Positions 11,551 to 22,439 of a stretch of DNA of 64,000 bases are shown in pieces (the stretch's first letter is position 1; each line of letters starts with the position of its first letter). Location of the stretch: assembly GCA_036186865.1 (NCBI GenBank), contig AP025040.1, forward strand, positions 41,579,120-41,643,119, read 5' to 3'. The notes under the pieces were generated by a model. It was given only the letters and a program-made list of their open reading frames with translations. It was not told the DNA's origin and did not search any database. The position numbers were made by a program, and so were the translations under genes. The stretch is from Eustoma russellianum. Its lineage: Eukaryota > Streptophyta > Magnoliopsida > Gentianales > Gentianaceae.

Positions 11551-13885
11551 TGTAGGATCTGCAAGGCACCACTAGAAGGGGGGGGGGGTTGAATAGGGGG
11601 TGCGGAAAGTGTGGTTTTTAAAACTTGTTTAAAACTAAACAACTTAACTTCTGAAAACAAATTCTGTTTCCAGGACCAGTTTTAAAACATTTTTAAAACC
11701 AGGTTATAGGTCTCCAAAAATTCTGAAATTTTGAGAAAGCTTAGCCTCAGATGTTATGAGGGTCCCCTAAAAATTTCAAATTAAATTTCAACCTTTAACC
11801 CCTTCAAAAACCGTTGGTGATCAGATTGCGCGAATCTGCTAGAAACGGTAGACGGTTTTGAAAAATTTATTCCTATTTGTGTGTAAGTCCAAATGCTCTG
11901 AAATTTTAACCACTAACTCCTTATATACTATATTTAAGTGGGTTGAAAAATTTTTTGCAAAATTCTTTTGGGAAGTAGGTCAATTACAATCAAAGTCTCA
12001 ACCTTTGCAAGTCTGAAAATCAGACTGCACTAGTCTCAGAACTTTTGATGTTTGAACGACTTATACTTATCCAAAAGGGTTGTCACATAAACATGTCACA
12101 TAAAATCAGACTGCACTAGTCTCCTTATATCACTTAAACATGTGCCAATATCAATCACAAAATAATTTCCATAAAGCTCAAGATTGTCACATAAATGTTG
12201 CAAGACAAAATTCCTTCCCAACCAAGCAAGAATTCGGCCATTAAGTGTTTTTACCATGCTGAATTTTCAGCATGTGTTACATGGTTGTACAATTCAAAAT
12301 ATTACCATTTTTCTTTGATTTTTCTTTTTAAAATAAATCACCAATTGATGGTAAATATCCTTATCACATTGGAAATGAATTTGGACACCTTTATGCTCAA
12401 GAATTCGGCCAAGACACATGCTGGAAAATTTTCAGCATGTGTGATATATAAAATATCACAATTTTTGAATTTAAAGAATATTCAAATTACTTCCATTTCT
12501 TCTCCAAATCAATCACATAATTCAAGATGATAAAATATGTCACATTAAAGTGTTAAAATCGGCCAGCCATGCTTATACATGCTGAAATTTTCAGCATGTG
12601 TTATAAGTGAGACAAAGTTTGAAATCTTACCATTTGTAGTTTCTCTCTTTAATTCACCAACATTGTATGACTGATTCTTGACCAATCAATATGCCAACAA
12701 GGCTCCAAATAAGCTACATCTCAGCTGTTGTGGCGTTAGACAATGTATATGCATGTGCTGAAATTTATTTTTGCTAACTTTGTAAAATAGTGCACATCTA
12801 ATAATACACACATGTTATATTCCAATCAGCCCTTAATTTAATTTTCTAGAACACTTTAACATGTATAACATATGTAAAAAGTGTCTAGATACGTGTCATA
12901 TGATGTACCAAAAACGTTCCATGTGTTGTGTGCGTAAAAAACCGAATTTTCGATATTTATCGATTACCCGATTTTTCTCTAATTCAATTCCAACTTCTTG
13001 CACATGTTATATATATTATGTTACACATAATATATATAATATATACTTTAAATCTCAGCACTTGGCTGGTCTAAAGTGGCGCCATTTATCATGTGTCAAA
13101 ATTAAAATTAGAATCTTCACATTTTGGCCTTAATGTGGGGTGCTTTGTGTGTGCCATCATGGAAAGTATTTTTGGCTGAAAATATCATGTAGGCCACGAA
13201 ATTTATGATGATTTTTGAAGTATAGGGGCTGGCCATTTATTTATGGCAAGTACATGACACGTTGGCGAAGTTTCGGTATTCGCCCGATACGACAATTTTT
13301 GGTTTAGAATCTTTTAACGTGTCGTATTTAATTTGTCATCACCATGACTTATATCATATGATATAAGACCTGAATATACTCATAAATATGAGTTAATTAT
13401 AGTGGTGTGCCGTTAACGTACGTACGTAAAATATATAACGTGTCGGTAGTACGTTGGAATACATGTGTATGTGCCTTTTTCAAAAAATCTAAAATATATG
13501 TATTTTATATGCATATGGCGTGTATATATTTAAGAGGGGAGGAGGAGAAAACTTTCCTTCCTTAGCCTTGTTGCCTTTGTGCCTTTTCCAAATGTGGCTT
13601 CCTTTAATGAACTACTTAGTTTAATAAACTAAGTACTTCACTTAATGAACTAGTTTAGTTCATTAATGGTGGCACCTGAAAATAGTATAAACACAACAAA
13701 TGTTTGCCACATGATGTAAGCTTTAACGCTTCATGGCTCGTTAGTCCGCCAACATTATATATAAGCTAAATAAGGCAAGTAATAGCAATGTATCATGCAT
13801 ACATGTATATATCATGCACGTTTATGTATATATCATGCATTTAAGTCACTTATTTTGAAATCACTCAAACCCCCTTTTCTCTACA
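11551..13885 (-). repeat. Sire-A1 5' LTR (2335 bp, internally deleted)
   Basis: This matches 2637-5676 end to end except for one loss: the segment equivalent to about 3165-3911 is replaced by about 40 bp at 12083-12122. That filler copies nearby sequence. The palindrome CTTATATCATATGATATAAG is kept at 13348-13367. The outer end TCTACA abuts the duplicated AACTC. Confidence 0.92.
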
Positions 13886-15780
13886 AACTCTACCGGATGG
13901 CAGACAACTAAAGTTGCTGCAGGCAAGACGTGTACCTCGGCTAACCAAGAACATGATATCAATTACTCAATTGGCAGATGATGCCGACCTGGAATGGAGG
14001 TTCATCAACACGCACTGAAATTGGTCAAGGGATCCTTAGTTGTGGCATAAGGTTTGAGAGCAGGAACTCTCTACAAGTTTTCAAACAAAAACCGGTAAAT
14101 GCAGTCACCTCGGTAAGTGACACTGAGCTGTGGAATCAACAGCATGGGCATATGAGTGTTAAAGGGATGGGGGTAATGGCATCCAAGGGGAAGATGGAAG
14201 GGCTGTCAAGCAATGATATGCCTCTGTGTGAATCTTGTGTACTTGGAAAACAGAAAGCTGTAAGTTTTTCAAAACACAAGAGATCTCTAAAAACTCAGAA
14301 GTTGTAGCTCGTGCACACAGACGTTTGGGGGCCTCCAGATGTGCCTTCACTAAATGGCTCCCGCTAGTATGTTACTGTCATTGATGACTCAACTAGGAAG
14401 TTGTGGGTATACTTTCTATATCTGGTGTATTTGAAGTCTTCAAGAAATGGAGAAGCCGTGCTGAAAATGAAACAGGGCTGAAGTTGAAATGCTTGAGGTC
14501 AGACAACATTGGAGAGTATTGCAACACAGAGTTTGAGGAGATTGTGCTGTGAACGGAATCAGACAAGAGAAAACAGTGCCTAAGACACCCAAGCACAATG
14601 GGGTTGCTGAAACAATGAACCGGATGATATATGAAAGAGCTAGAAGCAGGAGACTGCATGCTTGAATGCCAAAAGCTTGTATGGGCTGAAGTAACCCCAA
14701 AAAAAGTGGTGCAAGAAGTTTGACGACTTCATGACAGAGGTCGACTACAAGCGCTGTCATGGTGACCATTACTGCCACTTCAAGAAGTTTGAAGTTTCGT
14801 ATATTATCTTGCTATTGTATGTGGATGACATGCTAATAGCAGGTGGGATCATGAACGAGATCAAAAGATTGAAGGAACAAATGGCCACGAAATTCACCAT
14901 GAAGGACCTTGGTCCTGCTAAAGGAATACTGGGGCTCAGTATTGACGGAGACAGAAAGAACCAAATCCTAAGGCTGGGCCAGAAAGATTACATCAACAAG
15001 GTGCTGAAGAGATTCAATATGGAGAATGCTAAACTGATATCAACACCTCTGGTCAGACATTTCAAAAACCTGTCGAGGAAGCAATGTCCAAAAACTAAGG
15101 ATTAGCTTGAACGGATAAAGAAGATACCCTATGCATCTGTTGTGGGTAGCTTGATGTATGCTATGGTGTGCATCAGGCCAGACATCTCCCATGCAGTGGG
15201 AGTTGTGAGCAGATTCATATCGAATCCTGGTCCTGAGCATTAGAGTGCTGTGAAGTGGATACTAAGATACTTAGTCGGAACTAAAGACAAGGAGTTGTAG
15301 TACACCAAGGATGCTCTAAACTTGTGCAGTTTTATAGACTCAGATATGTCTAGAGACGTTGATAAACGGAAGAGTACTACTGGATATGTTTACAATTTTG
15401 GCATCTCTACAATCACCTGGGTATCAAGGTTGCAGAAGATTGTAGCACTGCCAACAACTGAAGCTGAATACGTTGCAACAGTTGAAGCTACTAAGGAACT
15501 GGTATGGCTGAAAAGCTTACTGAATGAGCTGCAGCACCCACAGACCAGTTGCAAGCTATTTACTGATAGTCAAAGCGCAATTCACTTAACCAGAAACTTT
15601 GCTTACAACGCAAGGACTAAGCATATTGATATCAGATATCACTATATAAGAAATATGCTTAAAGGAAGACAATTTGACTTGGAAAAGATTGATACTAGTA
15701 AGAATCCAGTAGATATGATAATGAAGATTATTCCAAAAGAGAAGCTTGAGCTCTCTAATGCATCTCTGGGTCTTGTTACT
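13886..15780 (+). pseudogene. copia-A pol remainder: integrase start, RT C-terminal half, RNase H
   Basis: Pol resumes after the Sire-A1 insertion. 13978-14307 carries GAG-pre-integrase (LWNQQHGHMSVKGM, PLCESCVLGKQ). 14307-14650 shows integrase fragments full of stops. Near 14665 the sequence jumps to RT (KSLYGLK), so integrase and the RT N-terminus are deleted. 14731-15105 holds RT with YVDDMLIAG. 15322-15783 is RNase H (DSDMSRDVDKRKSTTGY, TTEAEYVA, FTDSQSAIHL), ending naturally near 15780. It is a clear pseudogene. Confidence 0.85.
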
Positions 15781-15865
15781 TGATGAAATTGCTGAGGGGC
15801 AGCAGCCTGGTGGAGATGAAATTCACGATGTGTCATGGTTAAGGTCAGTTCCAAGTGGGAGATTT

Positions 15866-16260
15866 TGTTAAGTTTGGTGGAACTGAAGTGAGCAGCCCAG
15901 CTGAACTGTCATGCTGAGCTTAAGCTAACATGGGTAGAACTTGGAGAAGTGAACAGCTTTGCCATGCTGAGCTGGATAGCATCGTGGCCGAGCCGAGCTG
16001 CACAGCAGAGTTTTCTTAGTCAAGCAGGATAGCAGCGTTGCCGATCTAAGCTGGACAACAGCGTTGCCATGGTGAGCTGGACAGTAGTGCATATATCATA
16101 TGTTGTTCTGATATGAAGTATACGAGTGTGTGGTCATCCTTGGTGAAGCCTCGACTTTTACGGTGTTTCAGTTTAATTCAAATACTTCATGTTTATCAGT
16201 TAGAAGAGTGCATCTCTCTATAATTCTATTGATGTTAAGATAGCGCGTCAAATGATATTT
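15866..16260 (+). repeat. copia-A 3' LTR, 5' part only
   Basis: It starts TGTTAAGTTTGG at 15866, just after the purine tract AAGTGGGAGATTT. It includes repeated GCTGAGCTGGAYAG and GCAGCGTTGCC words at 15915-16085 and reaches the shared GATAGCGCGTCAA motif near 16237. It breaks off at about 16260, where copia-C LTR sequence begins, so the last 260-280 bp are missing. Confidence 0.8.
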
Positions 16261-16495
16261 AAAAAGCCTCCCGCCAGGACTACTTCTCCGACCAAGCTCC
16301 CTTTCTCCGATGCAACATCCACTCTGGATTCTTCAGAATTCGTACACTCCAAACAGTTATAAGCCTATAGAAGGATTGCCAGCTCATCATCTCAGCATCT
16401 TGACCTTTGATTCTTTATTTGATCCAATGGTTAGTGCTACTCCAATGCTACTTATGATCGGATTGTGCTTCTTGCCTTCAATCGATCCTGCAACA
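16261..16495 (-). repeat. copia-C 3' LTR, partial
   Basis: This matches the last half of the intact LTR at 43182-43677, from AAAAGCCTCCCGC to CGATCCTGCAACA. The first roughly 245 bp (plus orientation) are missing at the fusion with the copia-A LTR. A purine-rich tract (CGAGGGAGGA on minus) adjoins at 16496. Confidence 0.85.
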
Positions 16496-17804
16496 TCCTC
16501 CCTCGAACTTGACGTGTTGAAAATATTGCATACACCTATAGCAGAAGTTAGGTTCTGAAGTGTCATTGAATCAAGTGCATTTCTAAAGACATATGCCAGC
16601 TGAAACTCAGTTTTGACTGGCATAGGGATGATTACACCTTGCTACTACTTATCCCTTACAACATGATAGTCAATCACTATATGTTAAGTTCTTTCATGGA
16701 ACACCAGATTTTTCACAATGTAAATTGTACTCTTATTGTCACAAAACAACTCAATAGCTTTAGAATGCTTTATGTCCAAATCATTCAACAAGTACAAAAA
16801 GCACTATATCTCACATGTTGCCAATGCCAACGCCTTGTATTCTGCTTCAGATGAGGATATGGACACAGTGCTTTACTTCTTTGTGTTCCAAGGTACCAAG
16901 AAATTACCCAAGAACATGCACTAACCTGTAACTGACTTCCTAGATTCAACAAAACCTCCCAAGTCTGAATCAACAAACTCCTTCAAGTCTAGTTTGCCAG
17001 TACTAGGATAGAACAACCCTTGACCTGTTGTAACTTTCAAATATCTAAGCAATCTATGTATTGCTTTAAGGTGTAGCCCATTAGGTGTTTTAAGAAACTG
17101 ACTCAACTATTCTACTACAAAAGAAATATCAGGTCTGTTTATGGTAAGGTACAACGGCTTACCAATGAGATACCTATACGCTCTGATATAAGTGTAAAGT
17201 CTCCATATGCCAGCTTTAAATTCTGCTCCATGGGACTTTTAGCTGGCTTAGAACCCAAGAAGCTTGCCTGCTAAACAAACTCCAATGCATACTTTCTTTG
17301 ACAGCTCATAATACCCCCGATGACCTAGCCACCTCAATGCTAAGAAAAGGCTTTAGGGGATCCAAATCATTGATCTGAAAAGCTTGGTGCAAAGCCTCCT
17401 TAAGGTGATTGATCTGAGAAAGAGAATTACTAGCAATAATGATATCATCAACATAGACTAAAAACACCAAAACGGCATTTGAAGTTCTTCTAGTGAACAT
17501 GATATAATCATGTTTGGATTGAACATAGCCTTGACTCAGTAGAAAATGTGTGAGTTTGAAGTTTCATTCCCTACTGGCTTGCTTCAAGCCATATAGAGAT
17601 TTGTGAAGCTTGCAGATTGTACTGGATGCAGAAGCAGGAACCCCTTCACGTAAAGTCATGTAAATCTCTTAGCTTATGTCACCATATAGAAAAGCATTGT
17701 TGACATCCAACTGATACACATGCCAGTGTTGCAAAGAGGAGACAACTAAAAGCAATCTGACTGTAGTGAGCTTACCGAAATGAGAAAAGGTATCTGTGTA
17801 GTCA
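16496..17804 (-). pseudogene. copia-C pol: C-terminal RT and RNase H
   Basis: Fragments in several frames add up to RT and RNase H. 17306-17500 has LVYVDDIIIASNS (RT active site). 16921-17106 has the end of RT (LRYLKVTTGQGLFYP) and the RNase H start (FVDSDLGGFVESRKSVTG). 16545-16623 gives the C-terminal VFRNALDS, like VADIFTKALDS in copia-E. Further stops lie throughout. The left part of RT (toward 17804) continues on the far side of Sire-D at 39971. Confidence 0.82.
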
Positions 17805-19201
17805 TTGGGATCTGAAATATTTTGATGACGTAAAAAGGTGTTTTGAATAAGTTAAAAAAGGAATGCCATTGGAATTTGAAGCAAAAATGAGAAAAACACA
17901 TTATCGGACATAGATCTCTCACATAAATCGATCTATATACACATCAGTTTCTCAAATGGAGACTTCGATTGATCTATGTTGAAGTTATTCAAGTTTGAAA
18001 AGTTTCTGTCCAACATCGATCTTTCAGTCTGAAGGACATCGATCGATCAATGTCACATCAGTCTCTCAGTGAGAGACTTCGATCGATTGATGTCAGGCAG
18101 CTTCAAAGCAAAAAAATTTCTAGAAGACATCAATCTCTCAGTCCAAGGGATATCGATCGATCAATGTCACATCAGTTTCTTCAGGGGAGACTTCGATCGG
18201 TCGGTGTCAAGCAGGTTCAAGACTAGAAACTGTCTAGATGACATCGATCTCTCAGCCCAGACACTTCGATCGATCGATGTCCCCCAGAATTCATTTTTAT
18301 GACCGTTGGAACAAAATCCAAGGGAGATTCATGGTGTTTTCTCTTTCCAATCTTGCTCAAATTTCTGGTGGACTTTTCTCTAACATAATACATGCTTCCT
18401 TGACTATTATATCCATTTCTAAGATATTCTAGGTTGGCTATTGAGGATCAAATCACTCCATAGTGTGCCTAAAGGCTAATTGGACATTGTCTTGACATTT
18501 GATGGAGTTGAAGACATAGTGGAGGCTCCAAAAACATGGTGAACAACTCCTATAAATGGATGAAGCTCAGATGAGGCACAAACACACTTTCATCATCATC
18601 AACCTTCATTCTTCATTGTTGTATAATTTTCTCTCATATGTGTAAAAGTGCTTAAAGTTTGTTAAGCCTTTCTTTGTTCTTCATTGTTGTATATTGAGAG
18701 ATAGTGAGCCTAACATAAGGGGAACTATAAATATTTGATCTCTTGCTTGTGTTTTAGACTAGTGAGAAAGTGTGATCCCCACTACTTCCTTTAACCCACT
18801 ATGAGAAAGTTCTTGGAGAACTTTGTTGAAGTTATGAGGTAGCAAGAAGTTGTTCTTGCTTAGGGCTAAAGTTGTCATAGTTGCATAAAGGTGTTTTCTA
18901 CAAGAAGTTGTTGTGGTTGCTTGCACTAAGTTGTTAGTGTAAGTATAGCTATAGTTGTTCTTATTACCTTTTATAAGAAGAGTAGTTGTTGAAAATCCAC
19001 TTTGGCAACAGAGTGGTAGTGCAGTAGAATCATTTACAATTCGAACCACTCCATATCCGGTATACTCATTCATTGCCTCTCATCTCCCATTATTGCTTTG
19101 ATTTTGAATTTCATTTAGGTTGGGCCAAACAAGAAAATTCCACAAAATTGCTCAACACTCTATTTACCCCTCCCCCTCTAGAGTTTGTTATGGACCTAAC
19201 A
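17805..19201 (+). repeat. Sire-D 5' LTR
   Basis: It starts TTGGGATCTGAAAT (first TG lost) and ends GGACCTAACA at the primer site. It holds repeated modules near 17930-18280: ATCGATCTCTCAGTC words alternating with palindromic CATCGATCGATCGATG-like words. A TATA-like TATAAATG lies at 18551-18558, a plausible core promoter. It matches 28450-29106 plus 39225-39970. ORFs at 18069-18432 read through these modules and are not genes. Confidence 0.88.
18551..18558 (+). promoter_or_regulatory. Sire-D LTR TATA box
   Basis: TATAAATG is conserved in the other LTR at 39321-39328, about 650 bp before the LTR end. It is a plausible TATA box for the element's RNA. Inference from position and motif only. Confidence 0.5.
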
Positions 19202-19203
19202 AT

Positions 19204-19215
19204 TGGTATTAGAGC
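19204..19215 (+). other. Sire-D primer binding site
   Basis: TGGTATTAGAGC, one base off the initiator tRNA-Met complement, lies two bases after the LTR end. Confidence 0.85.
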
Positions 19216-19270
19216 CTAACCTTGATTGCTTGGCCAATCTTTCCAAGTAGCAAGGTTAAAGATCATTGCA

Positions 19271-20206
19271 ATGAAATCATTTTCATCCTACACTTCAACT
19301 TCCAAGACAACTACACTATTCTCAGGATCAAACACTAAAGCACCTATGTTTGATGCCCAAAATTATTCATTGTGGAAATTTCGAATGCTCAATCATTTGA
19401 AAGGCAGTGGATTTGATATATGGAGAGCTGTTGTCAGAGGAATCGAAGTTTTTATGATTACAAACTCAAAAGGAGAATCAATGCTCAAAGATGAGGATGA
19501 CTACATCGACAAAGAGAAGATAAACTTCACCATAAATGGTAAAGCATTCGATATCCTCTCAAGTGCTCTTACCACCATCGAGCTCATAAGACTTCAAGGT
19601 CTTGAAACAGCCCATGAAGCATGGAAAAGGCTAGAAATGATGCATGAAGGGACTGAACAAGGAAGAATGACCAAAAGACTAATGCTCCTGAAGGAATATA
19701 AAATGCTCGGGATGAAGAGTGGTGAAAATATTGAGGAGACAATCGACCTATTAGGTCGAATAGTGAATCAACTTTCTATGGTGGATAAGAAAATCTCTAA
19801 TGAAGACCTTGTCTCAAAACTCCTCAACTCTTTGCCAAGAGAATGGACACCTAATGTCACCGCAATCACCAAATCAAAGAATCTCAAAACTCTTACCCTT
19901 GATGAGCTATCAGGTAATCTTCTTACTCATGGAATTCTTATTGATGAACAAAATAAGTTGAACCCTATCAAGCCCACACAAGCATCACACAAAGGATTGG
20001 TGGTAGAGTTCGATGAGTCGGATGAGAAAGTTGCTCTTCTGTTGAGAAAATTTAGAAGAATGACCACAAGAAACAAGGCCTAAGAATGGAAGTTTTTCAA
20101 GAGACCACCCTAGGATAAAGAAGCAAATGAAAATTGCTATGTATGTGGTCGATCCGTTAACTTCATTGCCGATTGCCACGTCAAGGAGCCACAAAAGCAA
20201 GAAAAG
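19271..20206 (+). pseudogene. Sire-D gag, N-terminal part
   Basis: I chose ATG at 19271 because the frame upstream lacks an earlier ATG. The frame encodes the copia capsid region (APMFDAQNYSLWKFRM, MMHEGTEQGRMTKRLML, NSLPREWTPNVTAITKS) and is open to 20083. A stop follows, then a first zinc-knuckle-like sequence, CYVCGRSVNFIADC, near 20137-20178 with Asn in place of the His. The gene is then cut by the solo LTR at 20207 and continues at 21653. Confidence 0.85.
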
Positions 20207-21652
20207 TGTTAGGAAATCCGACAAGATCAATGCAAAACGCGCAGTGGAAAAACAAAACTTGATCTCCGATTTCCTACCAAGGATCCATGTTGTTCGTTTA
20301 ATCGATGAAAGAAATGTAAAAAAAATACCTCCAAAGATTCGAAATCCGCAGGTGGAAGAGGTACGAAAACACGAACACCCTCTGTTGGTATCCATACGAA
20401 TGCTTCTGTCCGGAGTGCTAGATCTTGAAACGGCGCGGCTGAAGAACTCGATTTTTCTCAAAAACAATTCTAGGGTTTCGTTTTTCAGTTATTTTCTTGT
20501 GTCTTCTCTATACGAGATACACAATATATATACACATATACTGACGTCAAAATCCGAGTCCTAATCGGATTAGTCAATGCCAATCAAAATCCATATCAGA
20601 TATGGATTCTATCAGGATATTCAAAATCCATATCAGATATGGATTCTGTCATTATTATCCGATAACATATATATATATACACACACACACATATAAAAAA
20701 CAAAAATAATAATAATAATAATAAATATCCAATATTAATATTATTAATATTAAAAACGAGAATAATAATAATAATAATAATTAATATCCAATATTAATAT
20801 TATTAATCCCAGCCATACGCATTCTTGTGTGTGACCCGATAGGCCCATATTAATTGGTAGTTGATTAAATCTCTATTAAACCAACAAGTCGTAATTGGCC
20901 TCTAGCAAGACATTACAACTACCCAATTAATACGAGTACAGTCCAACTAGCCTAATAATAGCACATGCATTAATCCCTCTGTCACACGATATCTAGTTTG
21001 AACATAAGTCACGGTCAGCGTCATACTTATATTGTTCAAACATATGATTACTCGATCTCTAAGTAGACTGATAAAACAAATGATATTGATCACACTATCA
21101 ATTCATTTGAGCACGGCCATGCATTTTACAGTCTCACTAATCAAGGGGCCCAAAGATATCTCTCTCAAAAGATAGGGACAAATTCTATCTTGATTGTTCA
21201 ATATCCTCTACATAATTTCTATCACATTCAATCATGACCTTTATTATTATTATCCAGTTACGGATAACGTTTGATCATGTCAAAATATAATAGTCCTTAT
21301 GTTGGAAACTATGACAATCTCAAGTCAAAGGATTAAAACACGACTATCATGAGATTTACTTATGACGCTAATCCATGTAGTAATCTCATGATAGGTCTAT
21401 CCAATACACTGTTCTCTAACAAGTATCTATGAAATTGATTTGTATCACCATAAACATAATCATCTCATGATTATCAAATCAATACTCATACTGATTATAA
21501 ATTATTTTATCTTTATAACAATAATGAATCAGGGACATATATCAAAATTGTTTAACATACTAACCAACAATAATGATAATAAAACCTCTTTTATTAATAA
21601 TAAATGTATAACATAAATATCCAAATCATGGCCTAGGACACATACACTAACA
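20207..21652 (-). mobile_element. solo LTR of another copia family, inserted in Sire-D gag
   Basis: 1446 bp, starting TGTTAGGAAATCC and ending ACACTAACA, with a TGTTAG/CTAACA terminal inverted repeat and a perfect 5-bp duplication AAAAG (20202-20206 and 21653-21657). It has no primer site, coding region or second LTR, so it is a solo LTR. Minus orientation is likely because that strand's 3' end (GATTTCCTAACA) resembles a copia 5' LTR end. It has AT/AC dinucleotide runs near 20670-20690 and AAT runs near 20707 and 20761. An ORF at 20127-20564 spans the junction and is not a gene. Confidence 0.88.
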
Positions 21653-22420
21653 AAAAGAAGGTCTTTTCTAAAAAGAAGAAAGCTCTAAATGCGAAGGTAA
21701 CCACGTAGGACGATCTCCTCTCTGAATCGGAAGGAGAAGAAAGTGAAGACAAGGATGTTGGACTTGCTGCAATAGTTGAGAATCCAAAAGCACAACATAC
21801 TTGTCTCATGGCAATTGAGAATGACCTTGAGGTAAAGTCTAACTCTTTAAATTTACAAGATGAAATAGGAGATTTGCAAGATGAGTTTGAAAAACTGAAT
21901 TTAAAATATAAACACTTGAAGGGAGAATTTAAAAAATGCATATTGGAAAACAAGAGCTTGCATGATGAGAATATTTTGATGTATCAAGATCATGACATCA
22001 CACTCACAATGCATAAAATCGTAGCTCTTGAAAATATGGAAATTAGGAAAGAATGTCAGAAATTGAGAATGGACTTACAAAAACTAAGCGATGGTAAAAA
22101 TACTCTAGACAAATTACTCAGAAATTAGAGGATTGGAAATGAAAAATCCGGTTTAGGATTTAATTCATCACATTCTTCTATTTAAGTCCAAGTCATTAAA
22201 GAAAAAGCCAAATAAGAGAAAAACACAACATGTCTCATCATCTTACCAATGCATGTATCCACTTGTTTTCATTGTGACAAAGCAGGACATGTGAAAAGTG
22301 CATGTAGAGATAGATTTGGTAGTATGTATGTTTGGAAGCCTAAGGGTCGACAAGCTAACCGTAAAGGACCCAACCATCAAAGGACAACGATGCATAAATC
22401 TCTTGGTTTTGTAGGCTCTC
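21653..22420 (+). pseudogene. Sire-D gag, C-terminal coiled coil and second zinc knuckle
   Basis: Gag resumes after the solo LTR as a lysine-rich stretch, then an acidic segment. 21808-22128 is heptad-rich (NSLNLQDEIGDLQDEFEKLN), probably coiled coil. After a stop, 22249 onward encodes an intact CCHC knuckle, CFHCDKAGHVKSAC, followed by basic residues. A gag with knuckles on both sides of the coil differs from Sire-A. Stops and frameshifts make it a pseudogene. Confidence 0.8.
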
Positions 22421-22439
22421 AATATAAATGGAGTAGCCA

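Larger units (their letters stand above)
2637..13885 (-). mobile_element. Sire-A1: Sirevirus-like Ty1/copia element inserted in copia-A
   Basis: The ends are TGTAGG...CTACA, flanked by a perfect 5-bp duplication AACTC (2632-2636 and 13886-13890). Reading minus: 5' LTR 13885-11551, primer site, gag, protease, integrase, RT, RNase H, a cluster of polypurine tracts, 3' LTR 5676-2637. LTRs near 3 kb, the 637-codon gag with zinc knuckle and coiled coil, and repeated polypurine tracts fit the Sirevirus (SIRE/Maximus) lineage. Gag is open but pol is broken. A 10-N gap at 10967 with a duplicated flank makes the 5' end unreliable. Confidence 0.93.
1304..16260 (+). mobile_element. copia-A: Tork/Tnt1-like Ty1/copia element, fragmented
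   Basis: The parts run in plus order: partial 5' LTR (1304-1587), tRNA-Met primer site, gag and protease start (1638-2636), a gap filled by Sire-A1 (2637-13885), the rest of pol (13886-15780), and a partial 3' LTR (15866-16260). The gag-protease-integrase-RT-RNase H order is Ty1/copia, and the proteins resemble Tnt1-type (Tork lineage) pol. Both LTRs are incomplete: the left one is cut by the family B LTR and the right one fuses to the copia-C LTR. Much of integrase and the N-terminal RT is missing. The element is dead and among the oldest here. Confidence 0.85.

Noticed and set aside
18023..18280. Regularly spaced palindromic repeats resembling a CRISPR array
   Set aside because: Repeats are imperfect, spacers are not unique, and they lie inside LTRs of plant retrotransposons.
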